A stretch of DNA of 64,000 bases from Paenibacillus sp. OV219 (GTDB lineage Bacteria > Bacillota > Bacilli > Paenibacillales > Paenibacillaceae), in contig NZ_FOCJ01000011.1 in the NCBI RefSeq assembly GCF_900110075.1, positions 1 through 64,000 on the forward strand, in the 5' to 3' direction. The notes under the pieces were generated by a model. The model saw nothing but the letters and a program-made list of their open reading frames with translations. It did not search any database and had not been told where the DNA came from. Position 1 is the first letter of the stretch. Each line of letters opens with the position of its first letter. Positions 10,083 through 19,613 of the stretch are shown piece after piece. A program made the position numbers and the translations under genes.

Positions 10083-12079
10083 TTAGAATTTGAAGCTTGC
10101 CGCCGATTGCGTCAAGTTGTTCGCCAAGCTGTACAGTGCTTGTGAATTGGCTGCAGTCTGTTCTGAGCCTGCTGAGGCTTCCTGACTAAACGCGGCAATT
10201 CCCTCAATAGAGTTCAGCACATCTTTGGTCTGGATAGACTGCTGCTCGCTCGCAGAGGCGATATCGGTAACCTGCTTGGTCATTTCGTTGATTTTGTGCG
10301 TTATGGTCTGGAACGATTGCTCGGTGCGCTTGGAATACTCCATGGCGCTCGTCGCGGCATGAACACTTTCTGTACTGTAATTCTGCATGTCGTGAATGAT
10401 GTGTGTAATTTGCATTGCAGCTTCACTGCTGCGCTCAGCCAGCCTGCGTACTTCGTCTGCTACGACAGAGAAGCCGCGGCCTTGCTCGCCTGCGCGGGCT
10501 GCTTCAATGGCTGATTTAGCGCCAGCAGGTTGGTTTGCTGAGCAATCTCGTCGATGACCTCGATGATCTCGCCAATTCGCATGGAGGCGTCTTGTAAGGT
10601 CGTCATTTTGCTGCTTAGGGCGCTCATGCTGTCGATGGAGAGCTGTACAACCCGGCTGCTCTCATCGGAGATTTGCTTCGTATCCATGCAGAGATGCGAC
10701 GTATTCTCCGCATTGCGAGCGACGAGATTGATCGCAGCGGCCTGCTGCATGAGCAGCTCGTTCATCTCTAGAGTGGAGCGGGCTTGCTCGCTGCTTCCTC
10801 TTGCAATCTCTTCCGTACTCTGCGAAATGTCCTTGGACGCATTGGAGACGGAGACGGCGCTCTCTTTCATATGACTGATTACGGTGCGCAAGCTTGCGAC
10901 CATATGGTTAAAGGATTTGGTGAAGGCGCCGATCTCGTCCCGTGGCGCATAATCGCTCGTGACGGATAGGTCTCCGCTCGCGATGGAACGCGATAGCTTC
11001 TCCAAATTCGTCAGTGCGCTGACTGTCGAGATGCAGAAGGCAATGGCGAGATAGAGAGCGAGCGCCAGCAAAGCTGCGATGAAGATGATGGCCTGGTAGA
11101 GCTGGGAAGTGAAGCTGTCGATACGCTCGTGCAGCAGCTGATCCAGGACAGGCGTTGCTTGATCAGATAGCTTGTAGATGGATGCGATCGCTGCTCTGGA
11201 CAGGCTTGTGAACTCGGCTGAGGTAGACGATAGCTGGCCGCCTTCGCTTAGCAGTTGTTCATTGAATTGCTTTTCTAGCTTCTGGATAAGGCTTGAAGTC
11301 TCTGCCAGCTGATTGCTAAGGAGCGGCTTGATTGCCGGGTTGCTGGTAAAGGCGGTCTGAAGATCGGATTGTGCGGTGTCCATGTCATATTGAAGCAGCG
11401 TCATGTAGCGCAGCAGCTGTGTACGAGCTTCGAGCGAGAGTTGATTACTGCGGCTTGCTTCCTCAGCAATCGTAAGGGATAAGCTAAGCAAGTTCGACAC
11501 GGCAGGAAGCTTCACTTGCGTGATGTCCATAATATAATAGCTGTCGAGATCGGGGTCGAGGATCAGATTCGAATTGTTGGCGACAAGCTCTGTCAGCTTA
11601 AGAAGGTCTTCGACGAGCGTCAGATGTTTATTATATTGGGGATCAGTGGTGCTTGATTGCAGCACTGTACTCTTATTGGATTGCCATTCAGACTTGATGA
11701 GGCTCCAAGCCTTGCTCGTCCCGAGTGTCTTGCCTAGATCAGCGTCGAGCTTGTCTTGTGCTGCGATTGCAGTGTCCATCTGCTGCTGCAAGCGTGTAAT
11801 TGCGGTCGATGCAGTAGCATCACCTTGGCTGCTGCGGTATGTATTGGTCTGTTCACGCAGCTTCTCTGCAGTGCGAAGCAGCTTGGTAACGCCGGCATTA
11901 TACTGACTGCCGAGCAGTTCTTGTTTGCCGAAATGAATGCCGACATTCTTCGATGAAATGTAGAAATACATAAGAAACACGATGGGAATGACGAGGACGA
12001 TGCCGATCAGCATAAATTTCTTCGCATAGTTCTGACGGTCAAGCAGTTTGATGGCGAGGGAGAAGAAAGGCATTTTCAT
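10083..12079 (-). pseudogene. Methyl-accepting chemotaxis protein, frameshifted in the signalling tip
   Basis: A transmembrane chemoreceptor of about 665 residues when repaired. It has TM1 (VIPIVFLMYFYI), an extracytoplasmic helical sensor with a four-helix-bundle look, TM2 (FIAALLALALYLAIAF), a HAMP domain (ASGDLSVTSDYAPRDEIGAF) and the cytoplasmic signalling domain. In the most conserved part, the hairpin tip, the frame breaks: the coding strand reads through NLLALN, then the expected [15 protein letters not shown] is found in another frame. One base is missing between 10513 and 10514. The rest continues normally to ASFKF. Either a real inactivating mutation or an assembly error. Start ATG 12079, with GAAGGGA upstream. 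Confidence 0.85.
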
Positions 12080-12182
12080 AGGTAGCACGTTCCCTTCACA
12101 GATGTTAGATAACCTAACAAACAAGTTCGACAAAATTTGTTAAAACCCTTCTTTTATGAGTCGTTGTACCTAAAATTAAAAA

Positions 12183-12241
12183 AACCGCGCAAGAGGACGC
12201 GGTTCTTCTGTGTGAGGTTATCTCTGCTGATGCAGCGCTCG
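12183..12241. repeat. Direct repeat copy A (VOC gene 3' end plus terminator)
   Basis: This 59-base stretch matches 13007-13065 at about 56 positions. It holds a CGCGGTT hairpin and, on the minus strand, the last codons RALHQQ-R-stop of the VOC protein encoded from 13497 down. It therefore is a detached second 3' end of that gene. Confidence 0.9.
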
Positions 12242-12265
12242 ACTTTATGCCGGAGACTCTTAGTC

Positions 12266-12817
12266 TTAATACGACATATCAACTTGTGGACGAAGTTTTT
12301 TCCAACCGGTTAAATCATCCGTCGTTATAAATTGAACGGTTCTCACTTCATTTTTCGCGATATCCGATACCGATCCAGCAGCTGATCCGACTCTTTTCCC
12401 ATTCGCGTCCAAGAAAGTAATTGTGAAAACAGCACCTTTGAAAGCTTTGAGTGCTTTAACTTCAGCTGTTACTTCCCAGCCGATAACACCTTCAGAGGCT
12501 TGTACATCGCTAAAGATAAAGTCTTTGGCCTGGTATTCGCCAGCTTTTAATGCAGGCTTAGCAGGATTGGACGTAACGACAGTGACAGTAGATTTCTTCG
12601 TGTCAATTGTTACTTTTTGTCCCAACAGCTCTCCGAATTTTTTGGCGCTGACGTATGCATCTCCTTTAATGATTTGGACGTCTAAGGAGGTCTTCTTACC
12701 GTTTAATGATAGCGAGTATTTCGTTGCAGCGTAGGCGCCGATAGAAGCAGAGGATACGGATACGACTAACATTAATGTTGCAATGAATAGTTTCTTTTTC
12801 ATTGTCATTCTGCTCAC
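12266..12817 (-). CDS. Secreted stalk-domain protein with FxLYD-like C-terminus
   Basis: A 183-residue exported protein: Lys-rich start, signal peptide ending near GAYAAT, then a copper-amine-oxidase-N-terminal-like (stalk) domain (SLSLNGKKTSLDVQIIKGDAYVSAKKF split by VTIDTKKSTVTVV), then a beta domain (KAFKGAVFTITFLDANGKRVG, a pattern seen in FxLYD domains). Both parts are non-catalytic and typical of cell-surface proteins. GTG start at 12817 with AAGGGGAA upstream; ATG 12808 is possible. The gene lies exactly between two direct repeats and its 3' and 5' flanks are AT-rich, suggesting arrival by insertion. Confidence 0.75.
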   Translation of the reverse strand: MSRMTMKKKLFIATLMLVVSVSSASIGAYAATKYSLSLNGKKTSLDVQIIKGDAYVSAKKFGELLGQKVTIDTKKSTVTVVTSNPAKPALKAGEYQAKDFIFSDVQASEGVIGWEVTAEVKALKAFKGAVFTITFLDANGKRVGSAAGSVSDIAKNEVRTVQFITTDDLTGWKKLRPQVDMSY

Positions 12818-13006
12818 TTGGACAATTCCCCTTTTTTAGGTATATTTAGTAAATCCATTCTTATTCTATATCATTTCTGTTATTATCGCGATATGGAAAT
12901 AATAGATATGTAGTTTCATTAATAGAGATATTACTAATAACTTAGACTAAGACTATATATTTGTATAAAGTGTTCATACTCTATTCTTACACTAATATAT
13001 AAAAAG

Positions 13007-13065
13007 AACCGCGCCCGAGGACGCGGTTCTTCTGTGTGAGGTTAGCTCTGCTGATGCAGCGCTCG
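13007..13065. repeat. Direct repeat copy B (resident VOC gene 3' end)
   Basis: The resident copy of the 59-base repeat also seen at 12183-12241, 824 bases away. It contains the terminator hairpin AACCGCG/CGCGGTT and the C-terminal codons of the VOC gene. Confidence 0.9.
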
Positions 13066-13497
13066 CCATTCGCTCAAATACGGAGCATAGCCGAGCTCAC
13101 GCGGCTCATCTGGCAGCCAGGCGATGAACTCCAGCTCATTGCCGTCCGGATCGTTGAAGTAAACGGCAGCTGCAGGCATCCACGTGTGGACAATCGGTTC
13201 GATCGGCTCACGCCCAAGCACCGAAACTGGGGATAACCCTTTGGCGCGCAGCCATTCGATGGATTTCTCTAATTGTGCTAGATCGGTACCGAAAGCAAAA
13301 TGCCTTCTGCGAACTTCAGTACCCGCCGCCACTTCCCATACGCCTAGCATCTGCCGATCTTTGCCGATATAGAAGAAAGCAACGCGGCGCTCCTCAACGA
13401 CAAGCGACAACTCTAAGCCAAGGTCTTTGTAGAAAGCGATGGAGGCTTGCAGATCTTGTACTTGAATATGCGTTTCGTATAGATTCTGAATCATCAT
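13042..13497 (-). CDS. VOC (glyoxalase/dioxygenase superfamily) protein
   Basis: A 151-residue metal-dependent enzyme of the vicinal oxygen chelate fold. Two beta-alpha-beta-beta-beta modules are visible: HIQVQDLQASIAFYKDLGL near the start and AAVYFNDPDGNELEFIAW near the end. Likely metal ligands are His in ETHIQV and Glu in ELEF. Substrate cannot be inferred; relatives act on methylglyoxal adducts, fosfomycin or aromatic diols. Start ATG 13497 with GGAGG just upstream. Its 3' end is duplicated 824 bases away. Confidence 0.85.
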   Translation of the reverse strand: MMIQNLYETHIQVQDLQASIAFYKDLGLELSLVVEERRVAFFYIGKDRQMLGVWEVAAGTEVRRRHFAFGTDLAQLEKSIEWLRAKGLSPVSVLGREPIEPIVHTWMPAAAVYFNDPDGNELEFIAWLPDEPRELGYAPYLSEWRALHQQS

Positions 13498-13511
13498 CGT
13501 GGGATCCTCCT

Positions 13512-13546
13512 GATATAAAGAATAAACCCTTGAGTATCAAGGGTTT
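13512..13546 (-). terminator. Terminator of the minus-strand GNAT gene
   Basis: Perfect 10-bp stem AAACCCTTGA / TCAAGGGTTT with a 3-base loop, followed on the minus strand by a T-rich tail. Confidence 0.8.
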
Positions 13547-13559
13547 GCAGTGCTTCCGT

Positions 13560-14102
13560 TTAATTGTGTTCGGATATAATGGCGAAGATCTGATGGTCTT
13601 CCCATTGTCCATTAATCTGTACACCTTTTCGTTCGATGCCTTCCTTATAAAAGCCTGCTTTCTCAAGTACACGCATGGAGCCTACATTGCTTAACATAAC
13701 GCCAGCATCAATGCGATGCAGTTGTAATTCATTAAACGCGTATGCGACAGTCAGGGAGACGGCTTCCGTCGTTAATCCTCTACCGTTATATTGAGCATCC
13801 AATTGATAACCAATCATGCCCCTTTGAAGTGGGCCCCGATAGATATGATTAAGTGATACGCTACCGACCAACTTACCGTTCTCATTTAAAAAGATGCCAA
13901 AGCAATACTTTTTATCTTCTTCGCACTGCTGTAAGGAATCGCTTATATACTTACGTTTCGTCTCAAGTGTATAAAAGTCATCTGCAATAGTAGGTGAGTA
14001 CTTCTGAAATAATTCGCGGTTATTCACATGTAAATCAAGTAATGCTTCTGCATCTTCATCCTCAAAGAAGCGAATATATACATTGTTTCCGGTAACCATC
14101 AT
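13560..14102 (-). CDS. GNAT N-acetyltransferase (RimJ/RimL type)
   Basis: A 180-residue acetyl-CoA-dependent acetyltransferase. It has the RimJ/RimL layout: YIRFFEDEDAEALLDLH at the start, GSVSLNHI strand, the acetyl-CoA loop region YNGRGLTTEAV and the terminal NVGSMRVLEKAGFYKEG motif. Proteins of this group acetylate ribosomal protein N-termini or small molecules. The start is ATG 14102 with GGAGG at 14113-14117, ten bases away; the longer frame upstream overlaps a terminator. Confidence 0.9.
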   Translation of the reverse strand: MMVTGNNVYIRFFEDEDAEALLDLHVNNRELFQKYSPTIADDFYTLETKRKYISDSLQQCEEDKKYCFGIFLNENGKLVGSVSLNHIYRGPLQRGMIGYQLDAQYNGRGLTTEAVSLTVAYAFNELQLHRIDAGVMLSNVGSMRVLEKAGFYKEGIERKGVQINGQWEDHQIFAIISEHN

Positions 14103-14120
14103 GTCCAGTACGCCTCCGTT

Positions 14121-14151
14121 AAAAAACAAAAAACCTTGCCATAACAAGGTT
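14121..14151 (-). terminator. Terminator after tRNA-Arg (minus strand)
   Basis: Stem AACCTTG / CAAGGTT followed on the minus strand by a T-rich run. It directly follows the tRNA. Confidence 0.8.
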
Positions 14152-14161
14152 TGTAATCAAA

Positions 14162-14238
14162 TGGCGCGCCCGATACGATTCGAACGTACGACCTGCAGTT
14201 TAGGAAACTGTCGCTCTATCCTGCTGAGCTACGGGCGC
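14162..14238 (-). tRNA. tRNA-Arg (anticodon CCT)
   Basis: On the minus strand the acceptor stem GCGCCCG pairs with CGGGCGC, CCA is encoded, and the D-arm (GCTCAGCAGGATAGAGC), anticodon loop with CCT (14202-14204) and T-arm GTTCGAATC are complete. Reads the AGG arginine codon. Confidence 0.97.
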
Positions 14239-14619
14239 GCGGCAAGGATAATAATAGCATGTTTGGCACGATTGGTGCAACGTACCAATGTGGATATCGT
14301 GGGGATGATGTGGGTAGATCGCAGATAATAAGATATCCACATCTGAATAACTACTGAGAGAGACTAAAGTCCTATTCGAATACTTATCAACTGTGAATAA
14401 AGAACCGGAAATGGCCATTTTGTGCAGAGGTTTGTCGAAAGTTTAAGCGCATTCACAGTCATACTGTCGACATGGTATTACAAACAGATTCGAACACAGC
14501 GTATATAATAATAGATAACTTATTAAACTTCCTTTAACAATTAGTCATCCATGATCGCCACACACATCCTTGCACCCTTAACCCTACTTGAATGTGATAG
14601 GAGCTGTTTCTTAGCCGCC
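14239..14619. promoter_or_regulatory. Gene-free stretch with inverted repeat and a DnaA-box-like site
   Basis: About 380 bases without a confident gene. It contains TGTGGATATC (14289-14298) inverted as GATATCCACA (14332-14341), and TGTGAATAA (14392-14400), the complement of the DnaA-box variant TTATTCACA. An AT-rich promoter-like tract (TATAATAATAG) lies near 14503-14515, before the Spo0E-like gene. Confidence 0.35.
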
Positions 14620-15619
<1,000 letters not shown>

Positions 15620-17833
15620 TTGTCGGTGAAGACAAAGTTGTCTTTTATGATCTCATTGCTTGTATTTATCATGCTTGCATTTCATGTGATTTTGAGTGAA
15701 TATTCGACACGCGTCAATTTACGCTCTGACGTAGAGGCGAATATGATGGCCATTAGCCAGCAAATTGCGGTTAATGTCATGCAGAATTCAAGGGAACATA
15801 CATTTATACATACGATGCTGACGGAGAAGCTGAAGGCGGTTTCACTCGAGGCGGCGAAGCAGCTTCCGGAATCCTCGCTTCTCGTTACGGATCAGAAATT
15901 GGCTAATTTAGCTGATGAGCTTGGGGTTACCCGAATTTCCACGATGCTCCTTGATGGATCAAATTATATCACCGTTCATTCATCCGATCCCTCAGAGATC
16001 GGGCTGGAGCGGGATGCAATGCAGTTCCAACTTTCGAGCAACACATTCTGGACGCCACCTTATGTCGCATCGCTCAATGACAAAGAAACGATGGGAGAAG
16101 GCAGCTACTTTGCAATGAGCGGACGTAATTATGTGATTCATTGTTATATGCAAAGCGATCAGCTCAGTGAATATGAGGAAATCGCGCATACGACATCATT
16201 TTTGACGGAAATGAAAGCAGGCAACCCCACCATTCTCGAAGTGACGGGGTTTGACCCGGCACCATTCGCGAAGATGCCGGAGTCACAAGCGCCGGATTAC
16301 GTCAATAGTACGAGGCCCCTGAGCAATTCAATCCCGTTCGGCAGTTATGGCTACCGAGAAATCGAGCAAGATAAGAAGAGCGTGAAGGAAGCGCTGAAGG
16401 GCAAGCAAGTGTTCCGCTATACCCAGATAAACAACCGATCGGTCATCAAGAGCTTTGTCGTAGTAAACCAGCCGCTCCCTTACGTCATTGGACTTGTATT
16501 CGATAAGAGACCGATGCTCGAGCTGATGGCGGATCAGCGCAACAATCAGATTATGATTTCCGTATTGCTGCTCGTATTCGTCATCTTCTGCAGCTACTGG
16601 CTCTCGGGCCTCCTTTTCCGACCAGTAAGCTCCATCCTATGGAAAATAAACGAAGTATCGTTCGGCAGGTTCGACAATTCAATTGAAGTGAAACGCAAGG
16701 ATGAGCTGGGGCAGCTGGCACAGCGAGTGAATGCGATGTCGAAGAACCTTGGCATCTACATGACGAAGCTGAAGATGGCGTTTGAAGAGAACCGATCTAT
16801 GAAAGAACATTTGGAATCATTCATTAATCATACAACCGATGCGATCCATGTTGTCGACCTGGAAGGACGTACGACACAAGTGAACCGTGCGTTCGAGCAT
16901 TTGTTCGGCTATGAAGCGGAATTAGCAGTCGGTCAGGTGCTGCCGCTCGTGCCGGAGCATTTGATCGAGGAAGAGCAGAAGTACTTGGAGCAGCTGCGGG
17001 GCGGCAAGACGCTGACTGCACGCGAAACGCTGCTGGTAACGAGCGACGGCGAGTGGATTGCGGTTAGTGCCACAACGTCGCCAATACGCGACAAGAACGG
17101 CGAGATTCGCGCGATTGCGAGCATTACGCGGGATATGACAGGCCGTAACAAGATGGAGGAGCTGCTCCGCAGGTCGGAGAAGCTGACGACAGTTGGCCAG
17201 CTTGCTGCAGGCGTCGCGCACGAAATTCGTAATCCGCTGACGACGCTTCGCGGATTTCTACAGCTGCAGCTTGAGACGTCCAAGCTAAACACGATGCATG
17301 TCGATCTCATGTTGTCGGAGATTGACCGGATCAATCTCATTGTCGGGGAGTTTCTAATTCTGGCGAAGCCGCAAGCGGCACGGTTCGAAGAGAAGGATGT
17401 CCGCTTCATTCTCGGCGATGTCATCTCGCTCCTAGATAGCCAGGCACATCTATGCAATATTGAATTTCTGACCGCATTCGAGCAAGCGGAGTGCATCATC
17501 TCCTGTGAGGAGAATCAGCTGAAGCAAGTATTTATTAATGTAATCAAAAATGCAATCGAAGCGATGCCAGCGGGCGGACAAATTACGATCGAGGTCAAGC
17601 GTGATATGCCCAATCACGTAAAAGTAGTGATTATTGATGAAGGAATTGGCATTCCAGAGGATCGCATTCCCATGCTCGGCAACCCGTTCTATACCGATAA
17701 AGATAAAGGAACGGGACTCGGCATCATGGTGAGCCAGCGTATTATTCAGAGCCATCAAGGAGCGCTCGAGATTAAGAGCAAGGTTGGTGCCGGTACGAAA
17801 GTGATGATCACGCTCCCATTATTGAAGCCATAA
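15620..17833 (+). CDS. Membrane sensor histidine kinase with PAS domain
   Basis: A two-component sensor of about 737 residues. TM1 (MISLLVFIMLAFHVIL) is followed by a ~260-residue extracytoplasmic sensor, TM2 (VLLLVFVIFCSYWLSGLLF), a HAMP linker, a PAS domain (residues ~410-530; AIHVVDLEGRTTQVNRAF), the dimerisation domain with the phospho-acceptor histidine in AHEIRNPLTTLRG, and an ATPase domain with N box (NVIKNAIEAMP), DEGIGIP and GTGLGIMVS. No response regulator is adjacent. The HEIRNPLTTLRGFLQL type resembles sporulation and AtoS-like kinases. TTG 15620 is placed 11 bases after AAAGGG; GTG 15608 overlaps that site. Confidence 0.9.
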   Translation: MSVKTKLSFMISLLVFIMLAFHVILSEYSTRVNLRSDVEANMMAISQQIAVNVMQNSREHTFIHTMLTEKLKAVSLEAAKQLPESSLLVTDQKLANLADELGVTRISTMLLDGSNYITVHSSDPSEIGLERDAMQFQLSSNTFWTPPYVASLNDKETMGEGSYFAMSGRNYVIHCYMQSDQLSEYEEIAHTTSFLTEMKAGNPTILEVTGFDPAPFAKMPESQAPDYVNSTRPLSNSIPFGSYGYREIEQDKKSVKEALKGKQVFRYTQINNRSVIKSFVVVNQPLPYVIGLVFDKRPMLELMADQRNNQIMISVLLLVFVIFCSYWLSGLLFRPVSSILWKINEVSFGRFDNSIEVKRKDELGQLAQRVNAMSKNLGIYMTKLKMAFEENRSMKEHLESFINHTTDAIHVVDLEGRTTQVNRAFEHLFGYEAELAVGQVLPLVPEHLIEEEQKYLEQLRGGKTLTARETLLVTSDGEWIAVSATTSPIRDKNGEIRAIASITRDMTGRNKMEELLRRSEKLTTVGQLAAGVAHEIRNPLTTLRGFLQLQLETSKLNTMHVDLMLSEIDRINLIVGEFLILAKPQAARFEEKDVRFILGDVISLLDSQAHLCNIEFLTAFEQAECIISCEENQLKQVFINVIKNAIEAMPAGGQITIEVKRDMPNHVKVVIIDEGIGIPEDRIPMLGNPFYTDKDKGTGLGIMVSQRIIQSHQGALEIKSKVGAGTKVMITLPLLKP

Positions 17834-17871
17834 TGGCATCATGAACAATACATATCGAGGAGTGATCGGAT

Positions 17872-18585
17872 ATGAATGAAGCAAGCCGCGGCTACCGCTC
17901 GCTGGTGCTTGGTGCTACAGGGCTGGTCGGCTCGGCGTTGCTTGGGCAGCTGCTTGCTGATCCGCAGTGTATGGCTGTGACGATTCTGGTGCGCAGGCCG
18001 CTGCGTCCATCGCCGGATATGCAAGTCTACGGCAGCAAGCTAACGGTTCTAACCGCCGACCTCGATCGGATGGAAGAGGCGCTCACCGGCGTGGAGGCGG
18101 ATATCGTGTTCTGCACGCTCGGCACCACGATTAAGAAGGCCGGCTCACAGGAGGCTTTTCGCGTGGTCGATCTTGAGTACCCGATAACGCTTGGGGAATG
18201 GGCGAAGACGCATGGCGCATCGAAGTATATTGTAGTCTCAGCGATGGGCGCGAATGCGTCGTCCTCGATCTTCTACAACCGGGTCAAAGGGGAAATGGAA
18301 GCTCGGCTAACGGAGATTGGCTTGCCAGAGCTGCATATCGTTCGTCCCTCGCTGCTGCTCGGGAAGCGCGAGGAATTCCGCTTAGGCGAGAAGGCGGCAA
18401 TTCTACTTAGTCCGCTCATGAAGCTGCTGATGGTTGGTCGGCTGCGCATGTACCGTCCCGTACAGGCTGCGGCTGTGGCTGCTAAGATGGTGAAATGCGC
18501 CAATGGGCGGGTGGTCTTGGGCGGGCGCCCGATCACGCAGATATATGAGAATGATGCAATTACTGCTACAATAATAGATGAATAA
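17872..18585 (+). CDS. NAD(P)-binding atypical SDR protein (TIP30-like)
   Basis: A 237-residue Rossmann-fold protein. The nucleotide-binding motif LVLGATGLVGSALL stands at the N-terminus; VFCTLGTT, VSAMGAN and the YNRVKGEME tyrosine-lysine pair mark the atypical short-chain dehydrogenase group that includes TIP30/HTATIP2 and bacterial YbjT-like proteins. Substrate unknown. GAGGAGTGATCGG precedes ATG 17872. It follows the kinase gene by 38 bases and precedes rluF by 26, so the three may be co-transcribed. Confidence 0.85.
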   Translation: MNEASRGYRSLVLGATGLVGSALLGQLLADPQCMAVTILVRRPLRPSPDMQVYGSKLTVLTADLDRMEEALTGVEADIVFCTLGTTIKKAGSQEAFRVVDLEYPITLGEWAKTHGASKYIVVSAMGANASSSIFYNRVKGEMEARLTEIGLPELHIVRPSLLLGKREEFRLGEKAAILLSPLMKLLMVGRLRMYRPVQAAAVAAKMVKCANGRVVLGGRPITQIYENDAITATIIDE

Positions 18586-18611
18586 CGATAGGTGCGGGGT
18601 GAACAAGTCAG

Positions 18612-19307
18612 TTGAGGATTAACAAGTTTATTAGCGAAACCGGCTATTGCTCAAGACGCGAGGCGGACAAACTGGTTGAATCGGGCCGTGTATCTATAAA
18701 CGGCGTAACTGCCGAGCTCGGCAGTCAGGCGGAGCTTAGCGATGACGTTCGTGTCGATGGCCGCCGGATTGGGGAGCAGCGTTCCCACGTCTACATTGTG
18801 CTGAACAAGCCTGTAGGCATAACGAGTACGACCGAATCGCATGTAGGCGGCAATATTGTAGATTACATTGGACATCCGGAGCGGATTTTTCCGATTGGAC
18901 GCTTGGACAAGGATTCGGAAGGGCTCATTCTGCTGACCAATGACGGAGATATTGTGAACCGGATATTGCGTGCGGAGGGCAAGCATGAGAAGGAGTACGT
19001 CGTAACGGTTGATCGTCCAGTGACACCGCGGTTTCTTCAGGCGATGAGCGAAGGCGTTCGTATCTTAGGCGCGATGACCTTGCCGTGCAAGGTGGTGCGG
19101 GAAGGCGACCGGGTATTCCGGATTACGCTGACGGAAGGGAAGAATCGTCAAATTCGCCGTATGTGCCAAACATTCGGCTACAACGTGAATAAGCTGCGCC
19201 GTGTACGGATTATGAATATTCATCTCGGACAGCTTGGTTACGGAAAGTGGCGGGATCTGACGAAGGACGAGTTGAGCGAATTGTTTACGATGCTCGACTA
19301 TAAGTAG
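18612..19307 (+). CDS. rluF: 23S rRNA pseudouridine synthase (RluF type)
   Basis: Isomerises a uridine in 23S rRNA; RluF acts at U2604 in E. coli. The 231-residue protein has an S4 RNA-binding domain (RINKFISETGYCSRREADKLV) and a RsuA-family catalytic domain with the catalytic aspartate in GRLDKDSEGLILLTNDG. The segments HVGGNIVDYIGHPERIFPIGR and EGKNRQIRRMCQTFGY favour the RluF branch over RluB or RsuA. TTG start at 18612 with GGGGTG at 18596-18601. Confidence 0.9.
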   Translation: MRINKFISETGYCSRREADKLVESGRVSINGVTAELGSQAELSDDVRVDGRRIGEQRSHVYIVLNKPVGITSTTESHVGGNIVDYIGHPERIFPIGRLDKDSEGLILLTNDGDIVNRILRAEGKHEKEYVVTVDRPVTPRFLQAMSEGVRILGAMTLPCKVVREGDRVFRITLTEGKNRQIRRMCQTFGYNVNKLRRVRIMNIHLGQLGYGKWRDLTKDELSELFTMLDYK

Positions 19308-19365
19308 AAGTAGGGACGGGACCTAGGGCGCTTTTCCCGGGAAATAATACAATAGCAGTGAAGCG

Positions 19366-19412
19366 AAAGATCAGAGAGAATCGGCTTTAATGAGGCGCCT
19401 CTGATCTTTTTG
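19366..19412 (+). terminator. Terminator after rluF
   Basis: Perfect 11-bp stem AAAGATCAGAG / CTCTGATCTTT followed by TTT. The remaining ~200 bases up to the Mur-ligase gene carry no long frame. Confidence 0.85.
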
Positions 19413-19532
19413 CGTGGAAAACAAACATTTGTAATCCTAGAAAACATGAAGTAAAATTATAAAGGATTGTAGGCACTTTGCATAGAGTAAACTGTAAAAT
19501 AATTGCGTTTAAGCAGGAGGCCGCTACGGGTA

Positions 19533-19586
19533 ATGAGTTGGACAAGCCCGGAAGCGCTACTGCGAGCTATTTGGACGTACACATAA
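19533..19586 (+). CDS. Possible 17-codon leader ORF
   Basis: ATG 19533 follows GCAGGAGG (19513-19520) and encodes MSWTSPEALLRAIWTYT, ending 27 bases before the Mur-ligase-like gene. The good ribosome site and two tryptophans make a regulatory leader peptide conceivable, but chance is not excluded. Confidence 0.2.
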   Translation: MSWTSPEALLRAIWTYT

Positions 19587-19613
19587 TTTCATGGGCGGAA
19601 AGGGACTTATTCC

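Noticed and set aside
10460-12133. Chemoreceptor counted as two separate genes
   Set aside because: The two frames join exactly at a universally conserved motif with one missing base, so they are one broken gene.
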